The notes below the pieces were generated by a model, which saw only the letters and a program-made list of their open reading frames with translations, was not told the origin of the DNA and made no database searches. A stretch of DNA of 13,069 nucleotides from CAJXCL01 sp964394335. Lineage in GTDB: Bacteria > Nitrospinota > Nitrospinia > CAJXCL01. A program made the translations under genes and the position numbers. The DNA is taken from NCBI GenBank assembly GCA_964394335.1, contig CAYMVZ010000074.1:1-13069 (forward strand), in the 5' to 3' direction. Positions 7,278 through 12,935 of this stretch are shown in pieces; the first letter of the stretch is position 1, and each line of letters opens with the position of its first letter.

Positions 7278-8108
7278 ATGAACAATACTCATAAAATAAA
7301 ACTCACAAATATATTAGAGAAACTATATTGTCAGGTTGATTTCAAAAAATATATTAAGCGGGATCCCGTTGAGTTTCTCCACAAATATAAAAATCCGAGA
7401 GACATAGAAGTAGTCGGTTTAATTGCTTCCTCGCTCGCTTATGGTCGAATTGATCTATTCAAACCGGTAATAGAAAGTATATTAACGGCTATGGGTAGTA
7501 ATCCATACCAATACGTAATGAAATTTTCTCCGAAGCGTGAATTGCAAAAGTTTAAAAAGCTGAACTACCGGATGACTCGCGGGATAGACATTGCCTGCAT
7601 GGTCTATGGAATACACATAATTTGCAGGAAATATGGTTCTTTGAAACAAATGTTTTACTCCTTTTATCAAAAGTCACAGGGTAATATTAAAATTGCTTTA
7701 TCAGAGATGACCGATTTTTTTTGCTCCATAGACACAACGCCTCTTTATGGCAAAAGAGTTTATCCCAAAAGCTATTTGTTTCTTTTCCCGTCTCCTGCAA
7801 AAGGAAGCCCCTGCAAAAGATTAAACCTGTTTCTAAGATGGATGGTTAGAAATGGAGATGAAGTAGACTTTGGGATTTGGAGTGAGATTCCTCCCTCCAA
7901 ACTCATAATCCCTCTTGACATCCACATATCGAGAGCGGCAAATTATCTTTCATTATCAAAAAGAAAAAATCCGTCATGGAAGATGGCGAGAGAAATTACT
8001 GAAACTTTAAAGCTAATTGATCCCGTTGATCCGGTCAGATTCGACTTTTCTCTCTGCCATCTGACTATGTCCGGAGAACTTTCCAACACATCAAACAGAT
8101 ATTTGTAA
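7278..8108 (+). CDS. TIGR02757 family protein (DUF2400)
   Basis: A 276-residue, probably cytoplasmic protein with no signal peptide. I recognise it as the TIGR02757/DUF2400 family from the N-terminal pattern DPVEFLHKYKNPRDIEVVGL followed by ASSLAYGRI, the central GSPCKRLNLFLRWMVR, then DFGIWSEIPPSKLIIPLDIH, and the C-terminal LKLIDPVDPVRFDFSLCHL. The family is widespread and has no established function that I can state. The pattern of an all-helical protein with an RWMVR...PLDxH core recalls helix-hairpin-helix DNA glycosylases, but I hold that only as a possibility. The next gene starts one base after the TAA, so the two are almost certainly co-transcribed, although a shared pathway is not implied. 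There is no clear Shine-Dalgarno sequence before the ATG. Confidence 0.88.
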   Translation: MNNTHKIKLTNILEKLYCQVDFKKYIKRDPVEFLHKYKNPRDIEVVGLIASSLAYGRIDLFKPVIESILTAMGSNPYQYVMKFSPKRELQKFKKLNYRMTRGIDIACMVYGIHIICRKYGSLKQMFYSFYQKSQGNIKIALSEMTDFFCSIDTTPLYGKRVYPKSYLFLFPSPAKGSPCKRLNLFLRWMVRNGDEVDFGIWSEIPPSKLIIPLDIHISRAANYLSLSKRKNPSWKMAREITETLKLIDPVDPVRFDFSLCHLTMSGELSNTSNRYL

Positions 8109-8109
8109 A

Positions 8110-9135
8110 TTGATAAATAATCCGATTAAAATCCTGATTGTTGGTCCATCATGGATTGGAGACATGGTAATTGCCCAGTCTCTCTTTAAATTCATTAAGA
8201 CACGGAATCAGCACGCTGAGATCGATGTTATTGCCCCTGAGTGGACAGTTCCTCTATTGACTCGTATGCCTGAAGTGAAGAATACCATCCCTTTACCGCA
8301 AGCACATGGAAAATTATTGCTCGGTTTGCGAAGTCGTATCGGCTACAATTTGGGAAAACAACAATATAACCACGCCATTACATTACCCCGTTCTTTTAAG
8401 TCTGCCATTATTCCATTTTTTGCCCGTGCCAAACGTAGAACCGGTTATTTGGGAGAAATGCGCTGGGGGCTGTTAAATGATATTAGAAAACTGAATAAAG
8501 AGACAATGCCCCGCACAGTAGATCGATTTATATCCTTAGCTCTGGAACCTGGTGAGAGGATGCCATCTGAAGTGCCCTTCCCTTCCCTTATTGTTGAACC
8601 TCAAAATATTTCTAAAATACTTGCCCGCTTAGGTGTGGAAGTCCCTACCTCATCCATATTAGGACTTTGCCCGGGTGCAGAATACGGGTCGTCAAAGCGA
8701 TGGTCTGCTGAACATTTCGCCGAAGTGGCTAATAAAAAACTTAAAGATGGGTGGCATGTCTGGTTGTTTGGATCGGAAAAAGATACTGCTGCCACGACAG
8801 AAATTCAGAAAATGACGCAAAATCGCTGCTTGAACCTTGCCGGAAAAACAAGTCTTACAGAATCTATTGACCTGATATCTTTAACTAAAGCTGTGGTCAG
8901 CAACGATTCCGGTTTAATGCATATAGCAGCCGCATTAGGAAAGCATACTATCGCTATCTATGGTTCGTCAGACCCAAAACACACACCACCGTTAAACGAC
9001 AAAGCAAACATTTTATATTTAGGCTTATCCTGCAGTCCATGTTTTAGACGCGAATGCCCTCTCGAACATTTGAACTGTCTTAATGACTTAAAACCGGAAA
9101 TGGCATTAGATGCGCTTTCTAAAATACCGGCATAA
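8110..9135 (+). CDS. waaF: ADP-heptose:LPS heptosyltransferase II
   Basis: A 341-residue GT-B fold glycosyltransferase of family GT9. In the LPS inner core, heptosyltransferase II adds the second L-glycero-D-manno-heptose from ADP-heptose onto HepI, on the cytoplasmic side of the inner membrane. Diagnostic features are the N-terminal ILIVGPSWIGDMVIAQS with the catalytic-type acidic residue in GD, ITLPRSFKSAIIPFFA with RRTGYLGEMRWGLLND, the nucleotide-sugar site LCPGAEYGSSKRW at about 184-196, SNDSGLMHIAAA near 267, and the Cys-rich tail CSPCFRRECPLEHLNC typical of WaaF. Length is normal and all motifs are intact. The start must be the TTG at 8110 (or another non-ATG codon), because the first in-frame ATG falls inside the conserved GD-M motif. 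Translation is probably coupled to the upstream gene, whose stop is one base away. Confidence 0.92.
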   Translation: MINNPIKILIVGPSWIGDMVIAQSLFKFIKTRNQHAEIDVIAPEWTVPLLTRMPEVKNTIPLPQAHGKLLLGLRSRIGYNLGKQQYNHAITLPRSFKSAIIPFFARAKRRTGYLGEMRWGLLNDIRKLNKETMPRTVDRFISLALEPGERMPSEVPFPSLIVEPQNISKILARLGVEVPTSSILGLCPGAEYGSSKRWSAEHFAEVANKKLKDGWHVWLFGSEKDTAATTEIQKMTQNRCLNLAGKTSLTESIDLISLTKAVVSNDSGLMHIAAALGKHTIAIYGSSDPKHTPPLNDKANILYLGLSCSPCFRRECPLEHLNCLNDLKPEMALDALSKIPA

Positions 9136-9230
9136 GGGGCTATAAAAATACTAACTTCGTCATTATTAACAGCCCCTAATAAAAGATTAGACGGAATAGC
9201 AGGAAAATCAGGATAGAGAAATCGCTCTCA
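9135..9230. terminator. Convergent gap with possible weak hairpins
   Basis: Between the convergent waaF and csoR-like genes, AGGGGCT (9135-9141) pairs with AGCCCCT (9171-9177) around a 29-nt loop, and AGAG (9215-9218) pairs with CTCT (9225-9228) followed by CATTTTC. Neither is a strong intrinsic terminator. The position between two converging genes is the main support. Confidence 0.3.
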
Positions 9231-9500
9231 TTTTCTGAATTTGCTCAAGAAATCCATGACTTCATCCAGTTTCTCTTTTTTGTCCAGTTTTTTGCCACTT
9301 TTTATGGCAGAGGAGACACAGGAATCAAGATGCCTTCGCAATACAATATCTTCCACCCGGTTGATGGCCGAGGAGACAGAGGACAATTGAGTCAAAACAT
9401 CCATGCAATAGCGGTCATCTTTTACCATGTCATGAATGCCACGGATTTGACCTTCAATTCTTCTTAACCTGTCCAGTATTTTTTTGTTATTCTCTTCCAT
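9228..9500 (-). CDS. CsoR/RcnR-family metal-sensing transcriptional repressor
   Basis: A small all-helical repressor (DUF156). From the ATG at 9500 it has 90 residues. The family pattern is complete: ILDRLRRIEGQIRGIHDMV, then RYCMDVLTQLSSVSSAINRV, then RRHLDSCVSSAI. The ligand set C32, H57, C61 corresponds to the Cys-His-Cys Cu(I) site of CsoR. RcnR uses more His and FrmR lacks the second Cys, so copper is the best guess. Such proteins tetramerise on the operator and release DNA on binding metal. No copper pump or chaperone gene is in this window, so its target is elsewhere or it is an orphan. An in-frame TTG at 9507-9509 would add MTY, but ATG 9500 begins right at the conserved helix. No Shine-Dalgarno sequence is visible for either start. 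The gene is convergent with waaF. Confidence 0.9.
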   Translation of the reverse strand: MEENNKKILDRLRRIEGQIRGIHDMVKDDRYCMDVLTQLSSVSSAINRVEDIVLRRHLDSCVSSAIKSGKKLDKKEKLDEVMDFLSKFRK

Positions 9501-9509
9501 ATAAGTCAA

Positions 9510-9752
9510 ATGATAAATTTTAAGACTAACCTAAATATTTCCCTTAATCAAGAAATTAACCTTGGAATTAACCTTGGAAATCACCTTGGAAAATGCCACC
9601 AAAATCAGGGAAAAAAATATTTTTACTACTTAATAAGTATGTGTTGTCCATTGGTCATGATTAACCCTTTTCTGAATATCAACTGTTTTGCCAATAGCAG
9701 ACGAACCTTGGACTGGAAATATTGTAAACTACTTCTTGACACTTTATGCTAA
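9510..9752 (+). repeat. Tandem repeat unit 1 (diverged copy, about 243 bp)
   Basis: This is the first of two tandem, diverged copies. It aligns with 9753-9977 along its whole length, best at the left end (ATAAATTTTAAGACTAACCT against ATAAACTATAGAATTAACTT), the middle (TTAATA ... GTCATG against TTAATA ... ATCATG) and the right end (AAATATTGTAAACTACTTC against AAATATTGTAAGCTATCTC, then TTGACA). It also holds three 12-bp units at 9555-9590 (ATTAACCTTGGA twice, AATCACCTTGGA once) that are missing from unit 2. An 80-codon frame is open from ATG 9510, but its product resembles nothing I know. Confidence 0.7.
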
Positions 9753-9977
9753 TCAATAAACTATAGAATTAACTTAAAGATTTCCTTTAATCGTCAAAAA
9801 ATCGACGAGCATGCAGGCAAATCCGGGAAAGACTTTTTTGATACCTTAATAGTTAGCTTTTGCCTGTTAATCATGAGAAATCTTTTCGTATATCAAGGAT
9901 TTTCTCTTTGGCAGATGAACCTTGCCTTTAAATATTGTAAGCTATCTCTTGACATTTTAATTAAAATCATTAAACTA
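9753..9977 (+). repeat. Tandem repeat unit 2 (diverged copy, about 225 bp)
   Basis: The second copy starts directly after the TAA that closes the open frame of unit 1, and stays in the same frame. Its translation resembles unit 1 (SINYRINLKISFN against MINFKTNLNISLN; KYCKLSLDIL against KYCKLLLDTL), but it has no start codon near its beginning. Its right end carries TTGACA and the 12-bp palindrome TTTTAATTAAAA (9955-9966) just before the ATPase gene, so this copy probably supplies that gene's promoter. Confidence 0.65.
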
Positions 9978-9983
9978 AATGTA
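9949..9983 (+). promoter_or_regulatory. Candidate promoter for the AAA-DUF4143 gene
   Basis: TTGACA at 9949-9954 is a perfect -35 box. TAAACT at 9971-9976 is a 4/6 match to a -10 box at 16-bp spacing. The expected start of transcription falls at about 9983, the A of the ATG, so the mRNA could be leaderless; no Shine-Dalgarno sequence exists upstream of that ATG. A 12-bp palindrome lies between the two boxes and could bind a repressor. Unit 1 has a counterpart TTGACA at 9736-9741. Confidence 0.45.
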
Positions 9984-11164
9984 TGTATTATCCAAGAAAA
10001 CTTTTGGAGACATTGGAAAAGCATATAAGCACGAGGGAAATTATTGTCCTCACCGGAATGCGCCGGGTAGGGAAAACCACACTTTTTTCGCTTCTCTTTG
10101 AAAAAATCCCAAGCAGCAATAAAGTTTTTATTGATCTGGAAAACCCCTTTGACCAACGTATTTTTGAAGAAAAAGATTACAATAAGATTCTTTCAAATCT
10201 AACAGAGCACGGGCTCAACCCTCAAAATAAAATGTATATATTTCTGGACGAAGTTCAGGCTAAACCGGAAATAATGAGGTGTATTAAGTATTTGTATGAT
10301 CATCATATGATTAAATTTTTTCTCATCAGTTCAAACAGTTTTTATACAAAAAACCTTTCCCCCGGGAATTTGGCAGGGAGAAAATTTACTTTTGAGCTAT
10401 TTCCTTTAATATTTGAAGAATTTCTAATTTTTAAAGATCAAGTGGGAAAGTTTGGAACATCTTTAGATCAAAGAAACAGAAGTAAAAACTCACTATTTTT
10501 TGAAAGGACAAAAAAACTCTATGCTGAGTATCTCAAATTTGGCGGCTTTCCCGAAGTTGTTTTGGCAAAAAAGAGGGAGGAAAAAATATCCAGGCTAAAG
10601 GATATTTTAAAATCCTATTTTGAAAAAGACGTTAAAGCTTTGGCTGCTTTCAGTAAAATCAGTTTATTCAGGGATTTAGTTCTACTTCTTGCCCAACGCT
10701 CAGGGCAGAGGCTGGACATCACCAAGATCTCCTCAGAGATTGGCGTATCAAGAATGACGGTTTACTCTTACCTCTCTTTTTTAAAAGAGACCTATTTTAT
10801 TAGACTTGTTTCTCCTTTTTCAAACGATGTTAATCGAGAGATAAGTGGAACCAAGAAGGTTTATTTCTGTGATCATGGAATGGCAAACCATTGTGCCAGG
10901 GTTGATGAGGAACAACTATTTAAAAACTGTGTATTCAATAATTTAAGAAAATTTGGCAAGGTCAACTACTATCAAAGAAGAAGTGGAGAAGAAATAGATT
11001 TTGTACTTAACGAACGGATAGGTGTTGAAGTTAAAATGAGAGGTTTAGAGAGCAATTTACGAAAACTTAATAATATTTGCAAAGAAATTGGCCTAAATGA
11101 GTCCTATTTGATCAGTAATGAGTATATAGAGAAAGAAAATTTTATTCCGGCAACAAACATTTAG
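9983..11164 (+). CDS. AAA ATPase with C-terminal DUF4143 (nuclease-like) domain
   Basis: A 393-residue cytoplasmic protein of the AAA_14/DUF4143 type. Walker A is GMRRVGKT (residues 25-32, K31). Walker B is MYIFLDEVQ (D89, E90). A sensor-like FFLISSNS follows at 112-119, then the family segment LAGRKFTFELFPLIFEEFL. The middle (about 200-275) contains a winged-helix-like part, ITKISSEIGVSRMTVYSYLS. The C-terminus carries EEIDFVLN...VEVKMR (D339, E349, K351), a PD-(D/E)XK-like core. The helix-A acidic residue usually seen in this family (a LFEN-like motif) appears as LFKN here, so nuclease activity is doubtful. The family is common, often horizontally spread, and of unproved function; it is sometimes proposed to act in defence or toxin-antitoxin settings. 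It stands alone here, preceded by the tandem repeats and followed by a REP-like element. Confidence 0.9.
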   Translation: MYYPRKLLETLEKHISTREIIVLTGMRRVGKTTLFSLLFEKIPSSNKVFIDLENPFDQRIFEEKDYNKILSNLTEHGLNPQNKMYIFLDEVQAKPEIMRCIKYLYDHHMIKFFLISSNSFYTKNLSPGNLAGRKFTFELFPLIFEEFLIFKDQVGKFGTSLDQRNRSKNSLFFERTKKLYAEYLKFGGFPEVVLAKKREEKISRLKDILKSYFEKDVKALAAFSKISLFRDLVLLLAQRSGQRLDITKISSEIGVSRMTVYSYLSFLKETYFIRLVSPFSNDVNREISGTKKVYFCDHGMANHCARVDEEQLFKNCVFNNLRKFGKVNYYQRRSGEEIDFVLNERIGVEVKMRGLESNLRKLNNICKEIGLNESYLISNEYIEKENFIPATNI

Positions 11165-11193
11165 AATCCGCGAATAAAAAAAAAGCCGACAGC

Positions 11194-11324
11194 TTGTCCA
11201 AAAACTATAGTGCCAGGCACTTTGGAAGTGCCTGGCACATATGAGGCGGCTTAAAAGTCTTAAAATTGGCCTTCTAAAGAGGAAACTACGAACTTTTATA
11301 TCGTTGCCCATTGTTTTCGGACAA
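11194..11324. mobile_element. Possible small non-autonomous element bounded by 12-bp inverted repeats
   Basis: TTGTCCAAAAAC (11194-11205) and GTTTTCGGACAA (11313-11324) are inverted copies matching at 11 of 12 bases, bounding a 131-bp segment with no gene. It contains the REP-like palindrome near its left end. The right boundary coincides exactly with the point where homology to the second LamG 3' flank begins (CCGGAGGACC). I see no target-site duplication and no transposase, so the mobile nature is inferred. Confidence 0.4.
11210..11238. repeat. REP-like perfect palindrome
   Basis: GTGCCAGGCACTT (11210-11222) pairs perfectly with AAGTGCCTGGCAC (11226-11238) around a TGG loop, giving a 13-bp stem. 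The core GTGCCAGGCAC is one I associate with dispersed REP-type palindromes and RAYT (REP-associated tyrosine transposase) contexts. No U tract follows on the plus strand, so it is not a clear terminator, although it lies between convergent genes. Confidence 0.75.
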
Positions 11325-11535
11325 CCGGAGGACCTTTGATTCATTGCATGGTACCCTGTTTTTAGGGAAGAATTTCAATTATTGGTGTAACTACCCCGTT
11401 TTCATCCTTAAAGTAGAGTCCTTCTGGAATATCCGTTGTATAATTTTTGGAAGGCGGGGTGAAGTTTGATGTCCAGCGGGCGACGCCTTTGCTGACGCGG
11501 ACTTCGTCGAGTTAGCCGTCTGTCTCAAATGGAGA
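11325..11535 (-). repeat. LamG 3' cassette, copy 1
   Basis: Nearly identical to 12729-12935. The longest exact block is 63 bp (11395-11457 against 12799-12861). The similarity covers the C-terminal coding tail and about 37 bp of 3' flank past the stop, then ends abruptly at the inverted-repeat segment. Confidence 0.85.
11362..11511 (-). pseudogene. Detached 3' end of the first LamG gene
   Basis: Directly after the in-frame TAA at 11512-11514 the same frame stays open for 49 codons, LDEVRVSKGVARWTSNF onwards to EILP, and ends at TAA 11362-11364. The second LamG gene has the same sequence with TAT (Tyr) at the position of the stop. So this is the natural C-terminus of the upstream reading, cut off by one nonsense change. 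The part includes the last LamG strand and a tail ending in VTPIIEILP. Confidence 0.85.
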
Positions 11536-12282
11536 AGAACAATTATTAGTTCGACCAATATCAAGGGTGGATGTCATATTATTTTGTGTGTATGATGATG
11601 TGAGAGAATCAGCTTCTACGCCATCTTTGTAAAGTTTAAAAACATCTCCATTTCTCACAATTGCTATATGATACCAAGTATTAATTGACCAACCAGACAC
11701 ACCACCCTCATTAAGTTCAAAAGTAGTAGTCCCATTATGTGCCTGATATGTTGCACCATTGCTATTGCTGAAACTTACTATTGAATAAGAAGTGCAAGTA
11801 TCCGTTTGAGATATTAATCTCTGGAGAACGGGTGTAAACGTATTTAGTCTCACCCAAAAATCAATCGTAAAATCTCCTGTCCCAAAATCCCAATCACTTG
11901 AATCCGGAATACTCAAATAATCATCTGTCCCGTCAAAGCTCGCAACATTAACACCATCAGATAAATTAGTATTTGCCGGAGTAGACGTTTGTGTTGCGCC
12001 ACCTTGAGCAGTTGGAGTATGTGGCGTATCTGAGTCATCTGTAAAAGTACTCCCTGTCCCATCCATATGCAGCAAAAGCTTGGTGTTGGCATCATTACCA
12101 CCTGCTCCAGCGCCTTTATAATATATCTTCCCTTCTCCGGTCCCGGTAGCCGGATCGTCTGTTCTCTTTTTCAATGAAAGAGAATCAAGAATAAATTCTC
12201 CGCTGCCAAGCCCAAATGCCAGCCCGTTCATCAATAGTGATACTATTAATAATATTGCAAAACCAAAAATAGGTTTTTTCAT
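11512..12282 (-). CDS. Secreted LamG-domain (concanavalin A-like lectin/glucanase fold) protein, truncated by a stop
   Basis: The open part is 256 residues; the undamaged gene would have about 306. Residues 1 to about 24 are a signal peptide (MKKPIFGFAILLIVSLLMNG). A linker with DDPATGTGEGKIYYKG follows. The LamG/Laminin_G_3 jelly-roll begins at TKLLLHMDG (about 67) and includes VASFDGTDDYLSIPDSSDWD, GDFTIDFWVRL, WYHIAIVRNGDVFKLYKDG and LDIGRTNN. It stops at TDG, where relatives read GYLDEVRISKG. LamG domains bind glycans or proteins and occur in secreted, surface and phage-tail proteins. The start is well supported: AGGAG (12291-12295 on the complement) lies 8 bases before the ATG. The truncation removes the last strand(s) of the sandwich and probably destabilises the fold. 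The ligand is unknown. Confidence 0.85.
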   Translation of the reverse strand: MKKPIFGFAILLIVSLLMNGLAFGLGSGEFILDSLSLKKRTDDPATGTGEGKIYYKGAGAGGNDANTKLLLHMDGTGSTFTDDSDTPHTPTAQGGATQTSTPANTNLSDGVNVASFDGTDDYLSIPDSSDWDFGTGDFTIDFWVRLNTFTPVLQRLISQTDTCTSYSIVSFSNSNGATYQAHNGTTTFELNEGGVSGWSINTWYHIAIVRNGDVFKLYKDGVEADSLTSSYTQNNMTSTLDIGRTNNCSSPFETDG

Positions 12283-12710
12283 TTTAAGTTCTCCTGTACA
12301 TAAGATTAAAAATCAGCCAACAGAGTTGGCTTGAAAATAGTTTTGGTACAAGTCTCTGCCTTTAACCAACTGAGGTTTATGTCCATTTCATTTTTATTCA
12401 CCCCCTTTCCGGTAAATTTAGGTGTTGATTTTAACACAAAACATTATTTTTATTATAAATGCGCAATAGACATGAGAAACAATTCCCCCTCTGTTTCAGA
12501 ATAAAGGGGTCATTAACTAGAAGGAAGGTTGCGAAGGACAGTCTTCTCCTTATCGCAAAACAAGAAAAAGAATGGAAAATTTGATAACCTGGCAGAAGAC
12601 AGAAGTTATAGTTAAGCTGCGTAAAAAATATGTATTAACTAAAATTCTTTTTTTTGGCTTTCAATTCTAAATGTAAATATTAAATATTAAAGATGTGACC
12701 TAAATTTGAG
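12283..12710. other. Non-coding gap upstream of the first LamG gene
   Basis: No gene is supported in this stretch. Moving away from the LamG start on the minus strand it holds the following. The Shine-Dalgarno sequence is at 12288-12295. A hairpin with a T5 run lies at 12308-12331. A GTGTT/AACAC inverted repeat with a 6-nt loop sits near 12423-12438. A TATAAT box is read on the minus strand in the 12450-12465 area, without a good -35 box. CCCCTCTG...CAG...AGGGG can form a bulged stem (12486-12509). TTGCGA-AGGA pairs with TCCT-TA-TCGCAA (12529-12558). A TAGTTAA/TTAACTA pair (12609-12641) is followed by a T8 run, read on the plus strand. Confidence 0.5.
12308..12331 (-). promoter_or_regulatory. 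Attenuator-like hairpin in the LamG leader
   Basis: On the minus strand AGCCAAC-TCT-GTTGGCT forms a perfect 7-bp stem with a 3-nt loop (12331 down to 12315), followed by GATTTTT. It lies about 20 bases upstream of the LamG Shine-Dalgarno sequence. This has the shape of a weak intrinsic terminator, either ending upstream transcription or attenuating the LamG transcript. Confidence 0.4.
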
Positions 12711-12740
12711 AAGGCCCCCCGACGCGAGCCGGAGGACCTT
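12711..12740 (-). terminator. Strong GC-rich hairpin after the second LamG gene
   Basis: Read on the minus strand, AAGGTCCTCCGGC pairs with GTCGGGGGGCCTT over all 13 positions (three G-U pairs) around a TCGC loop. It starts 25 bases after the TAA of the LamG gene, where an intrinsic terminator is expected. The following bases (CTCAAATTT) are only moderately U-rich. The first LamG gene keeps just the near half of this hairpin. Confidence 0.6.
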
Positions 12741-12935
12741 TGATTCATTGCATGATACCCTGATTTTAGGGAAGAATTTCAATTATCGGTGTAACGGTCC
12801 CGTTTTCATCCTTAAAGTAGAGTCCTTCTGGAATATCCGTTGTATAATTTTTGGAAGGCGGCGTGAAGTTTGATGTCCAGCGAGCTATTCCTTTACTGAT
12901 GCGGACTTCGTCGAGATAACCGTTCATAAAGTTAG
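12729..12935 (-). repeat. LamG 3' cassette, copy 2
   Basis: Partner of 11325-11535. Similarity begins inside the terminator hairpin (CCGGAGGACC) and runs through the stop and C-terminal codons, fading into the diverged lectin domain upstream of the GYLDEV codons. Confidence 0.85.

Noticed and set aside
9510..9752. 80-codon plus-strand frame as a real gene
   Set aside because: No family resemblance and no ribosome binding site, it begins only nine bases from the csoR-like start, and substitutions between the two units are not clearly concentrated at third positions. I kept the stretch as a repeat and left coding as an open question.
9893..10156. Minus-strand open frame over the start of the ATPase gene
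   Set aside because: It overlaps the Walker A coding region and the promoter region in antisense, with no supporting motif.
11210..11238. The 13-bp palindrome as the terminator of the ATPase gene
   Set aside because: No U tract follows on the plus strand. On the minus strand the nearest T run is about 25 bases away. A REP-type repeat fits better.
11093..11344. Minus-strand 83-codon frame across the REP-like palindrome
   Set aside because: It consists of translated palindrome, inverted-repeat and 3' gene sequence; the product is low in family-like features.
11512..11514. Recoding of TAA as a sense codon in the LamG gene
   Set aside because: TAA is used as a normal stop by several genes in the window, including both LamG genes at their true ends. 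A point mutation or base-call error is simpler.
12300..12480. Cyclic-di-GMP or other known riboswitch in the LamG leader
   Set aside because: I could not find the conserved core bases of any riboswitch class I know; only simple hairpins are visible.
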